This document shows, one piece after another, positions 8,601-14,452 of a stretch of 14,452 nt of DNA. The stretch's first letter is position 1, and every line of letters starts with the position of its first letter. The notes under the pieces are model-generated. The model was not told the DNA's origin, ran no database searches, and was given only the letters and a program-made list of their open reading frames with translations. This DNA comes from Balneolaceae bacterium (GTDB lineage Bacteria > Bacteroidota > Rhodothermia > Balneolales > Balneolaceae). Where the stretch lies: assembly GCA_007123985.1 (NCBI GenBank), contig SLGA01000330.1, positions 1 through 14,452 on the forward strand. The letters run 5' to 3'. The position numbers were made by a program, and so were the translations under genes.

Positions 8601-8710
8601 ACGGCTACACGCCTGAAATTACCAGCGGATCTGTTATTGCTACTGGTATTGACAGCGCATTTTATCCATTTGCGAGAACCATAACCTTTGGTGTAAGTGC
8701 AACTTTCTAA
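5696..8710 (+). CDS. SusC/RagA-family TonB-linked outer-membrane transporter
   Basis: This 1004-residue protein is the outer-membrane channel of a SusC/SusD complex and imports oligosaccharides using TonB energy. A Sec signal peptide ends near residue 31 (WVVAQ). A carboxypeptidase-regulatory-like domain spans about 33-108 (VSGTITEEATGEPLMGVNVF, SFIGYETKVI). The SusC signature LVVVGYGTQRRRDVTGSVS at about 114-132 is followed by the plug domain (SVDQALQGVAAGVQV, IRIRGVGTLGDASPLFVVDG) and DILKDASATAIYGARGANGV at about 210-229. The remaining residues, about 245-1004, form the beta-barrel and end in the aromatic FGVSATF. No N-terminal STN domain is present, so it is unlikely to signal to an anti-sigma factor, which fits control by the nearby LacI-type protein. 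The ATG is preceded by AGAGG at good spacing. SusD follows after 48 bp. Confidence 0.97.
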   Translation: MKNRLQNFGYFIGFVSMAFILLGSTTWVVAQHQVSGTITEEATGEPLMGVNVFIEGTTIGTSSNIDGEYQLNIPSDDQILVFSFIGYETKVINVEGRSVIDVTLAEVSIVGEDLVVVGYGTQRRRDVTGSVSRVDGERISRIATQSVDQALQGVAAGVQVTPSSGAPGAGSVIRIRGVGTLGDASPLFVVDGMTTDNINYLNANDIESIDILKDASATAIYGARGANGVILITTNRSTLERPAEFSVNYYTGFQQVARTVPVTNAREYAMLANEAAANEGNNPPFGNPDAFGEGTNWQDEIFRTAPIQNLNISASGGTSSTAYNISGSYSSQEGIIRENYLDRFSLRLNNEYFITDDFQVGHNIAMVYESYQNAPGVVGSAYRGDPTVPVFTEDGDFSPTDARASVGNPVAQFEYNSNNENSRNRMMGNVYLNYYFLDNFQFRSNFGLDANRVEGKNYTPIYFVSPIQNSEQTSLNVFNNFTTNVLWENTVQYQQQIESHRFDILLGYTVEEFRTENLSGSRIGIVGDDPSLWFLNAGDQSEGVQNANSAGEWGMESFLGRVNYNYRDRYMVTTTLRRDGSSRFGADNRYGWFPSFALGWIVSDESFIPQPDWLTQIKLRGSWGVTGNDKIDLYPGVPTVSGNLNAVFGADPSLNFGALPIGLANPQIRWEETTQLNIGLELELFDSRLRSELEYYDRVTDGILVRVPIPNYVGASPSPFVNAAEVKNYGLELTVNWQDTRGDFFYSVGMNATTISNEVLSLGRGNEDIFGGGVGVGGMLATKTVVGRPIGSFFGYQMDGIFQNQAEVDAGPRLGNEQPGDIRFKDLTGDGQITTDDRTFIGSPIPDYLFSFNFELGYKGVDLSAAFTGSYGNDVYNAKKQARFGTPNFESSALNRWTGEGSTNSYPRITNGGHNYNVSDFFVEDGSFLKLQSLTLGYTLDPSLTGALGLRNLRVYANGNNLFTITGYDGYTPEITSGSVIATGIDSAFYPFARTITFGVSATF

Positions 8711-8758
8711 AATGCATGAAAGCACTCAAAAGAAATTTTAAGTCAAAACAATAATATT

Positions 8759-10606
8759 ATGGACAACACAAAAACATTTCGTCCCGGCAGGCTGATCAGA
8801 TTGATAGGTGTATCTCTATTTTTGGCTGCTTTTACTGTAGTTTCGTGCAGTGATGTGGTAAATAAAACACCGCTTGGCCAGCAGACAAGTGAGAACTTCT
8901 TTCAGACCGAGCAGCATGCTATTCAGGCTACAAATGCAAGTTATCAGAAGCTGAGAGACTGGAACATTCATGTATTTTCCTTTTTAGGGCTTACTGATAT
9001 GATTTCGGATGACGCAACTAAAGGCAGTACGCCTACAGATGCAGCTCAGCTTTTAGATCTTGAAAATTTAACATTCGATGCCGGTAGCGGTGATGTAAAT
9101 ACATGGTGGACAGGAAACTATCAAGGAATTTACAGGACTAATATCGCTATTGAAAATATCCCCGGAATCGACATGAATACCGGCCTTAGAGAAAGACTGG
9201 TAGGTGAGAATCATTTTCTCAGAGGGTATTACTACTTCAATCTGGTCAGAGGATTTGGTGGGGTACCACTTATCACATCTCCTCTTGCTCCCGATGAGTA
9301 CGATCAAGAGCGAGTATCGGCCGAGGAAATCTATACGCAGGTATTAAGTGATCTTGAATACGCAGCAGAAGTACTTCCTTATAAATCAGAATATGCCGCT
9401 CAGGATTTGGGAAGGGCAACCAAAGGAGCCGCACATGCACTGCTTGCAAGAGTACATCTCTATCTGGAGAATTATGATCAGTCTTTGCAGTATGCCAATG
9501 AGGTGATCAACTCCGGTGAATATGCACTGCTTGATGACTACTTCACCATATTTACACGTGAAGGAGAAAATTCTTCAGAATCAATTTTTGAAGTTCAGGC
9601 AACAGAAAGTGAAGAAGGCGGAACAGGAACGCAGTATGGTGAAGTTCAGGGTGTTCGCGGACAGCCAAATTTAGGATGGGGTTTTAACAGACCCTCCCGC
9701 GATCTTGATGCCGCATACGAAAGCGGTGACCTGAGACAACAAGCAACAATTTTATCGCCGTGGGAAGAGCTGCCCGATGGCACCGGATTAACTGTTATTC
9801 AAAATGCCACAATGGTGGATGACCGGTACAACAAAAAAGCATTTGCTCCCTCAAATCACGCTGGTGCAAGGGGCAACAGTCCGGTTAATATTCGCAGAAT
9901 TCGGTATGCCGATGTAATCCTTATTGCGGCAGAAGCAAGCTACAGAACGGGTAATGAAGCCAACGCCCGCATGTATGTGAATATGATTCGGGAAAGAGCG
10001 CGTTCAGGAAACAGTAACACACTGGGTGTTATTGCGGAAAATATGTCGCCTGTAGTTCAAAATTCACTCGATCTGAGTGCAATCAATTCACAGGTGTTTA
10101 TACGATTTGTGAATGCAAACGGACCGGCATCTGATGCGGGTGCTATGCCATTTACACATGATGTAGAAAGCAGCCAGCCAATCATCGAAAATATGGATGT
10201 AATTACATCTGTAAACGGAACCGCAGTTTCAAATCGAGCTGAATTTTTAGCAGCAGTAAACGCTCAAACAGCCGGGTCGTCTATTCCGGTGGAAGTAGTG
10301 AGAGTTCAGCATACCGATAATGGCCAAAACAATGAAGTACTTACTCTTAACATAGATGTTGAAGAGCTCTTGCCAGAAATAACAGCATCAGGGCAACAAC
10401 TTCTTGATGCTATTTGGCAGGAACGCAGAGTAGAACTGGCAATGGAGCAAAAACGCTGGTTTGACCTGATAAGGCAGGGAAGAGCTGCTGAAGTAATGCA
10501 AGCACTTGGGAAAAATTTCGAGACGGGAAAACATGAACTATTCCCGATCCCAACCAATGAAATTGATCTGAGTAACGGCAGGCTTCAGCAAAATCCAGGC
10601 TGGTAA
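8759..10606 (+). CDS. SusD/RagB-family lipoprotein with inserted PDZ-like domain
   Basis: SusD proteins are surface lids that bind glycan for the partner SusC. This one has a lipoprotein signal ending VVSC (Cys30) with SDVV after it. The family hallmarks are TSENFFQTEQHAIQATNASY at about 43-62, TNIAIENIPG, ENHFLRGYYYFNLVRGFGGV at about 150-169, ATKGAAHALLARVHLYLENY at about 220-239, and IRRIRYADVILIAAEASYRT at about 378-397. The final family motif, LLDAIWQERRVELAMEQKRW (548-567) with FDLIR after it, and the LFPIPTNEIDL end are present. Between NMIRERARSG and that motif lie about 130 extra residues (417-545), where normal SusDs have only a short link. Within it, about 443-533 reads like a PDZ domain: VFIRFVNANGPASDAG, DVITSVNGTAVSNRAEFLAA and SSIPVEVVRVQ. 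The frame is open throughout, so this is a fusion rather than a frameshift. Confidence 0.96.
   Translation: MDNTKTFRPGRLIRLIGVSLFLAAFTVVSCSDVVNKTPLGQQTSENFFQTEQHAIQATNASYQKLRDWNIHVFSFLGLTDMISDDATKGSTPTDAAQLLDLENLTFDAGSGDVNTWWTGNYQGIYRTNIAIENIPGIDMNTGLRERLVGENHFLRGYYYFNLVRGFGGVPLITSPLAPDEYDQERVSAEEIYTQVLSDLEYAAEVLPYKSEYAAQDLGRATKGAAHALLARVHLYLENYDQSLQYANEVINSGEYALLDDYFTIFTREGENSSESIFEVQATESEEGGTGTQYGEVQGVRGQPNLGWGFNRPSRDLDAAYESGDLRQQATILSPWEELPDGTGLTVIQNATMVDDRYNKKAFAPSNHAGARGNSPVNIRRIRYADVILIAAEASYRTGNEANARMYVNMIRERARSGNSNTLGVIAENMSPVVQNSLDLSAINSQVFIRFVNANGPASDAGAMPFTHDVESSQPIIENMDVITSVNGTAVSNRAEFLAAVNAQTAGSSIPVEVVRVQHTDNGQNNEVLTLNIDVEELLPEITASGQQLLDAIWQERRVELAMEQKRWFDLIRQGRAAEVMQALGKNFETGKHELFPIPTNEIDLSNGRLQQNPGW
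10085..10357 (+). other. PDZ-like domain inserted in the SusD protein
   Basis: This segment encodes about residues 443-533 of the SusD homologue. The order matches bacterial (DegP/HtrA-style) PDZ domains: a strand VFIRFV, NGPASDAG as in the usual SPAxxAGL turn, then DVITSVNGTAVSN, a helix RAEFLAAVNAQ, and a strand VEVVRVQ. A segment of about 17 residues between DAG and DVITSVNG is longer than usual. The carboxylate-binding GLGF-type loop is not obvious, so peptide binding is uncertain. The domain call is by eye from the motifs. Confidence 0.75.
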
Positions 10607-10620
10607 AAAATAGGGTAAGT

Positions 10621-10647
10621 GGGGCAGGATATTTATTTGCCTGCTCC
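10621..10647 (+). terminator. Hairpin just downstream of susD
   Basis: GGGGCAGG (10621-10628) can pair with CCTGCTCC (10640-10647) as an 8-bp GC-rich stem with one G-U pair and an 11-nt AT-rich loop. It lies 14 bp after the susD stop. No T-run follows, so it is at best a partial terminator or an mRNA 3'-end stabiliser. Confidence 0.4.
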
Positions 10648-10662
10648 CATTCCTGTACAGCT

Positions 10663-10689
10663 TGTCCGAAAGCAACATCATTTCGGACA
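10663..10689 (+). repeat. Perfect 9-bp inverted repeat between susD and the GH3 gene
   Basis: TGTCCGAAA (10663-10671) and TTTCGGACA (10681-10689) are perfectly complementary around a 9-nt loop. It is the second hairpin of the susD-GH3 gap. No T-tract follows; it may separate expression of susCD from the enzyme gene or protect the susCD transcript. Confidence 0.45.
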
Positions 10690-10782
10690 TCTTCAAGTGC
10701 AAGAAAGCTGAATATTCATCACAGACATTGTAAAACCGTTATCCATCCGGTCTGCTAAGTATAAGTATTTACTTTTCAGGTA

Positions 10783-10808
10783 TATACGATAAACAAGGGT
10801 TTATACGA
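10783..10808. promoter_or_regulatory. Symmetric element upstream of the GH3 gene
   Basis: ATAAAC (10789-10794) and GTTTAT (10799-10804) form an inverted repeat around AAGG, and TATACGA is repeated directly at 10783-10789 and 10802-10808, 19 bp apart. The element ends 22 bp before the GH3 start codon, so it could be an operator or promoter element. The 224-bp gap contains no gene. Confidence 0.3.
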
Positions 10809-10830
10809 GAACGATTTAAATAACCATTAT

Positions 10831-13143
10831 ATGTACATCAAAAAACAACTTTTTTCAATACTGGCACCCCTTTTAGTGATCGGTTTTATCAACATTAACG
10901 TCTCAGGACAACCGGTTACAGGAGAGGAATCTACCGCCTCAGCCGCAATCGCAGAGCAGAGCATTACGGATTCACAGGTACGAATTACACCACTTCGCCA
11001 TGCCGAGAAAGTGGATTCAGTGCTATCACTGATGACTCTTGAAGAAAAAGTAGGTCAATTAAATTTACTGAGCAGTGGTTTTGCAGAAACCGGCCCTGTA
11101 TTAAGCGAACAATACAGAGAGATGATTGGTGAAGCAAAACTTGGAGGTGTTTTTAATGCGCACACAGTTGAGCACACACTCGATCTTCAAAGAATTGCAG
11201 TTGAAGAGACGCGGCTTGGAATTCCACTGCTGTTTGCATTTGATGTAATTCATGGCCATCGAACAATTTTTCCCGTACCATTGGCTGAGGCATCCACTTG
11301 GGACCCCGATCTGATTGAAAAAGCTTCCAGAATTGCTGCAAAAGAATCAGCTGCAGCAGGCCTTCACTGGACGTTTACCCCAATGATTGACGTTTCTCCG
11401 GATCCCCGATGGGGAAGGATAGTTGAAAGTTCAGGTGAAGATCCGCTGTTAAACAAGTTGTTTGGTGTTGCCCGAATTAAAGGCTTTCAGGGTGATGATC
11501 TGTATGAACTTGATACGATAATGGCCACAGCAAAACATTTTGCAGCTTATGGAATGGCAGAAGCCGGCCGGGATTATAACACTGTAGATATTTCTGAAAG
11601 ATCATTAAGAGAAATTCATCTTCCTGCATTTAAAGCCGCTGTAGATGCTGACGTAAGAACCTTTATGACGGCTTTTAATGAATACGATGGTGTACCTGCA
11701 ACGGGGAGCGACTTTTTATTCAATAAAATACTAAGAGACGAATGGGGATTCGATGGCTTTGTAGTGACCGATTACACCGCAATAATGGAGATGATACCTC
11801 ATGGATATGCACGGGATGAAGCTCATGCTGCTGAACTGGCTCTGAATGCGAATGTTGACATGGACATGATGAGTAATATTTTTCTTGAAGAACTGCCCGG
11901 TCTTGTTGAAAAAGGGATTATCAAGGAAGAGCAAATTGATATGGCAGTTGCCCGAATACTCGATATGAAATTTGAGATGGGCTTATTTGAAGATCCGTAC
12001 AGATACAGCGATTATGAAAGAGAGGCCGAGACTATTATGCGGGAAGATTTTCTTGATTTCGCACTTGAAGTTGCAGAAAAATCGATTGTACTTCTGAAAA
12101 ATGATGATCTGCTTCCTTTATCCGGGAATCAGAAAAATATTGCTGTTATAGGGCCACTTGGCGACAATCAGTATGATGTGATGGGTTCATGGTCGGCAGC
12201 AGGGGAAGCATCTGATAATGTTTCGCTGCTGGAAGGGCTAAGAAATTTTGTAAACCCTGACGTTCAAATATCATTTACACAGGGAGTGCCACTCAGCCTG
12301 GATGACAATAATACAGATGGAATTGAAGAAGCAGTTGAGATTGCAAAAACCTCAGATGTGGTGATATTAGCCCTGGGAGAAGGAAGGCATATGAGCGGCG
12401 AAGCAGCATCCCGAACCACGCTTACATTACCCGGTGCACAACAAGAACTGCTCGAGGCAATACACGCAACAGGAACACCGGTTGTAATGGTCTTGATGGC
12501 TGGCAGACCCCTTGAAATTAACTGGGCACATGAGAATATACCGGCAATAGTGAATGCATTCTATCTGGGAACCCGCACAGGCGATGCAATTGCATCTGTT
12601 TTGTATGGCAAGCATAATCCAAGTGGAAAACTTACATTCAGCTGGCCATACACTGTTGGGCAGGTTCCGAATGTGTACTATCAAAAAAAGACAGGCCGCC
12701 CAATGGATCCGAATCAGCGATATACGTCCAAATTTATTGATGCTCCGAATGCCCCTCTTTACCCCTTCGGATATGGATTAAGTTATACTAACTTTGAATA
12801 CGAATATCTTGAATTAGACAAAAATGAAATAAAAAACGACGAAAATCTAACGATTTCAGTCAAAGTTACAAATACAGGTGATGCAGCCGGGCATGAAATT
12901 GTACAGTTGTACACCAGAAAAATGGTTGCAAGTGTAACACAGCCTGTTCGGTTACTGCGGGATTTTGAAAAAATTTACCTGGAACCGGGTGAATCTGAAA
13001 CCGTAATATTTCAGCTTGAAGCAAGCCAGTTAAATTATTTAGATCAACAACTTAATCCAGTACTGGAACCGGGAATAGTTAAAGTATATGTGGGCACAAA
13101 TGTTGCCCAGACACTTGAAACTGAATTTTTGATTGTTGAATAA
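10831..13143 (+). CDS. bglX: Periplasmic GH3 beta-glucosidase, BglX-like
   Basis: The 770-residue enzyme matches BglX over almost its whole length (E. coli BglX is about 765 residues). It removes terminal beta-linked glucose from oligosaccharides by a retaining mechanism. A hydrophobic N-terminus (LFSILAPLLVIGFI) without a lipobox points to export to the periplasm. The GH3 N-terminal barrel at about 60-385 carries FAFDVIHGHRTIFP, DPRWGRIVESSGEDP, AKHFAAYG (Lys235-His236) and GFDGFVVTDYTA with the nucleophile Asp314. The C-terminal GH3 domain at about 411-645 carries SIVLLKNDDLLPL, VMGSWSAAGEA and MSGEAASR with the likely acid/base Glu524. A fibronectin-III-like domain follows at about 685-757. 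All key residues are intact. It follows susD after 224 bp with hairpins between, so it may have its own promoter. GH3 enzymes of this type include ones that act on sophoro-oligosaccharides, which fits the GH144-type neighbour. Confidence 0.95.
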   Translation: MYIKKQLFSILAPLLVIGFININVSGQPVTGEESTASAAIAEQSITDSQVRITPLRHAEKVDSVLSLMTLEEKVGQLNLLSSGFAETGPVLSEQYREMIGEAKLGGVFNAHTVEHTLDLQRIAVEETRLGIPLLFAFDVIHGHRTIFPVPLAEASTWDPDLIEKASRIAAKESAAAGLHWTFTPMIDVSPDPRWGRIVESSGEDPLLNKLFGVARIKGFQGDDLYELDTIMATAKHFAAYGMAEAGRDYNTVDISERSLREIHLPAFKAAVDADVRTFMTAFNEYDGVPATGSDFLFNKILRDEWGFDGFVVTDYTAIMEMIPHGYARDEAHAAELALNANVDMDMMSNIFLEELPGLVEKGIIKEEQIDMAVARILDMKFEMGLFEDPYRYSDYEREAETIMREDFLDFALEVAEKSIVLLKNDDLLPLSGNQKNIAVIGPLGDNQYDVMGSWSAAGEASDNVSLLEGLRNFVNPDVQISFTQGVPLSLDDNNTDGIEEAVEIAKTSDVVILALGEGRHMSGEAASRTTLTLPGAQQELLEAIHATGTPVVMVLMAGRPLEINWAHENIPAIVNAFYLGTRTGDAIASVLYGKHNPSGKLTFSWPYTVGQVPNVYYQKKTGRPMDPNQRYTSKFIDAPNAPLYPFGYGLSYTNFEYEYLELDKNEIKNDENLTISVKVTNTGDAAGHEIVQLYTRKMVASVTQPVRLLRDFEKIYLEPGESETVIFQLEASQLNYLDQQLNPVLEPGIVKVYVGTNVAQTLETEFLIVE

Positions 13144-13153
13144 GCAAGATTTA

Positions 13154-13176
13154 CTATTTTCAGTGAAATAAAATAG
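13154..13176 (+). terminator. Weak AT-rich hairpin downstream of the GH3 gene
   Basis: CTATTTT (13154-13160) and AAAATAG (13170-13176) pair as a 7-bp stem with a 9-nt loop, 10 bp beyond the GH3 stop. A longer-range pair, GGGCTT (13176-13181) with AAGCCC (13233-13238), also exists. The stem is AT-rich and no T-run follows directly, so terminator function is doubtful. Confidence 0.25.
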
Positions 13177-13269
13177 GGCTTGGTAATGTGAAACACGCAC
13201 TTTCTTTTTAAGCAGTAATAAAAGGTGTTAGAAAGCCCCGGTAAATATAACTGCAGGCACACTTAATTT

Positions 13270-14268
13270 ATGAAAGTTACCCTTAAAGACATCGCGGACG
13301 ATACCGGATTTGCAATATCTACAATTTCCCGCGTGATGAATGGGTCCGGCCTTATCAGCCCTGATACAAAACAGAAAGTTTTAGATAGTGCCAAAAAACT
13401 TGGGTATAAAATTCAGATCAATGGTGATCATAAACCCGGAAAACAGATAAATGTTGCCCTTGTGGCATCCGGGTTTCATGAAGGAGAATTTTACTCAAGT
13501 TTCTTTAACGGACTCAACAGAGCTTCTGCAAACAACAATGTCAGGCTTTTTCTAATTGCAGTTCTTAATTACAAAAAAGGCTTAAAAAAGTTAATCAAGG
13601 AGCTTTCGAGCAGCTATTACGATGGTTTGGTTTTATTTGTACCTGAACTGCAAAGACCCGATTATGATAAAATTGCTGCAGCAATACCTGCTAAATTTCC
13701 GGTTATATCCAACTCATTAGTTGAGGATCCGGTATTCCCCACCGTAACATTCGACAGTTATTCAGGCGGGTATTTGGCGGCGAAACATTTTCAGGAGAGA
13801 GGCTACAAAAAAACGGGGATTATTCTGGGGCCTCCAGAACGTTCAGAATCGCGGTTTAGAAAAAATGGTTTTACTGATTACATAAATCATCAAAGTGATA
13901 CTGAACTTATTTGGGAATTTAAAGGTGATTTTACCTTTGAATCTGGTGTGGAGGCATTTGCAGAATTTCATAGCCTTGATGAAAAACCGGATGCAATTTT
14001 TGCCACAAACGATACAATGGCCACGGCTTTTCTTGAGACCGCAAAAAAGTATAATTATAAAATTCCTGATGATGTAGCATTGCTTGGTTATGATGATTTA
14101 CCACATAATAAATACACATATCCCACGCTCTCATCCGTGCATACGGATTACGAAAAACTCGGAAATGCTACAATCAAATCACTGCTGGATTGCTTATCAG
14201 ATAAAAACATAAAAGCCAGTCTTTTAACTTTTGTCCCTGTAAGCATATCTCAAAAAGAGTCTTCATAA
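13270..14268 (+). CDS. LacI/GalR-family transcription regulator with atypical hinge
   Basis: This 332-residue protein is a sugar-responsive DNA-binding regulator. The N-terminal helix-turn-helix spans about residues 3-50 (TLKDIADDTGFAISTISRVMNGSG, quoted in parts: TLKDIADDTG, FAISTISRVMN). It ends VLDSAKKLGY. The family's hinge motif after LGY (usually xPNxxARxL) is absent; the protein reads KIQINGDHKPGKQINVALV instead. The periplasmic-binding-protein-like effector domain spans about 60-328 with FDSYSGGYLAAKHFQERGY, AIFATNDTMATAF and VALLGYDDLP. It lies 126 bp after the GH3 gene on the same strand and is the only regulator in the window, so it probably controls this locus in response to an imported glucan product. 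No strong ribosome binding site precedes the ATG, which is typical of this genome. Effector and operator are unknown. Confidence 0.95.
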   Translation: MKVTLKDIADDTGFAISTISRVMNGSGLISPDTKQKVLDSAKKLGYKIQINGDHKPGKQINVALVASGFHEGEFYSSFFNGLNRASANNNVRLFLIAVLNYKKGLKKLIKELSSSYYDGLVLFVPELQRPDYDKIAAAIPAKFPVISNSLVEDPVFPTVTFDSYSGGYLAAKHFQERGYKKTGIILGPPERSESRFRKNGFTDYINHQSDTELIWEFKGDFTFESGVEAFAEFHSLDEKPDAIFATNDTMATAFLETAKKYNYKIPDDVALLGYDDLPHNKYTYPTLSSVHTDYEKLGNATIKSLLDCLSDKNIKASLLTFVPVSISQKESS

Positions 14269-14311
14269 TTTCAGTAAAAAAGCACAACGAATAGGCAGAT
14301 AATCTGATATC

Positions 14312-14334
14312 TTTCACTCTTCCTGAAATTTTTT
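14312..14334 (+). terminator. Candidate weak terminator after the LacI gene
   Basis: TTTCA (14312-14316) and TGAAA (14324-14328) form a 5-bp stem with a 7-nt loop, followed immediately by six T residues (14329-14334), 43 bp beyond the LacI stop. The stem is short but the T-run fits a rho-independent signal. Confidence 0.35.
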
Positions 14335-14441
14335 GTTCGTATAAAGATCGTTATCAAACGAAGTGACAAAGCTCGATTTATCTGTAATCATACTTTATCT
14401 GCTGTTCATCACGTGGCGCGGTTTTCGTAGCAAAAGGAACT

Positions 14442-14452
14442 ATGAAACCACA
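14442..14452 (+). CDS. Possible start of another gene, cut by window edge
   Basis: An ATG at 14442 begins M-K-P and is preceded by AAAGGAA three bases upstream, a plausible but closely spaced ribosome binding site. Only three codons are visible, so neither the gene nor its product can be confirmed. The 173 bp between it and the LacI gene hold no other gene that I can see. Confidence 0.3.

Noticed and set aside
8759..10606. Frameshift or gene fusion artefact in susD
   Set aside because: The frame is continuous, the SusD motifs on both sides are in one frame, and the insert has its own coherent domain pattern.
1..14452. CRISPR arrays, tRNA/rRNA genes, insertion sequences
   Set aside because: No regularly spaced repeats, tRNA-like cloverleaf, rRNA segments or transposase frames were seen.

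Overview
The window looks like a carbohydrate-utilisation locus (PUL) from the Bacteroidota/FCB group. The support is a SusC/SusD pair, several lipoproteins with acidic residues right after the lipobox cysteine, and weak or absent Shine-Dalgarno sites before most genes. Gene style (Big_5 modules, LacI regulator, moderate GC) would fit a Balneolota/Rhodothermota-like or cytophagal marine lineage, but the lineage is only an impression.

Layout: two gene blocks diverge from a 518-bp non-coding region (5178-5695). Leftward (minus strand): a surface lipoprotein with a Big_5 domain plus a LamG/concanavalin-like domain (3909-5177); a lipoprotein with two Big_5-like domains and a glucoamylase-like/GH144-type catalytic domain (1790-3799); a secreted endonuclease/exonuclease/phosphatase-fold hydrolase (848-1747); and a SUMF1/formylglycine-generating-enzyme-like lipoprotein cut by the window edge (1-766). 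Rightward (plus strand): a SusC-type TonB-dependent transporter (5696-8710), a SusD-type lipoprotein (8759-10606), a periplasmic BglX-like GH3 beta-glucosidase (10831-13143) and a LacI-family regulator (13270-14268). A start codon at 14442 may begin another gene.

Working model: the LamG lipoprotein and SusD bind a glucan at the surface, the GH144-type enzyme cuts it outside the cell, SusC imports the oligosaccharides, the GH3 enzyme trims them to glucose in the periplasm, and the LacI-type protein controls the locus. GH144 plus GH3 points to beta-1,2-glucan (sophoro-oligosaccharides). The EEP-fold enzyme could remove phosphodiester substituents from such glucans, which is inference.

The most unusual feature is in the SusD homologue. 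Its conserved C-terminal region is split by about 130 extra residues that contain a recognisable PDZ-like domain. Other points worth a second look are a LacI-family regulator without the usual hinge-helix motif, a cluster of ATGCAA motifs and inverted repeats (one pair in pseudoknot order) upstream of susC, and several perfect hairpins between genes.
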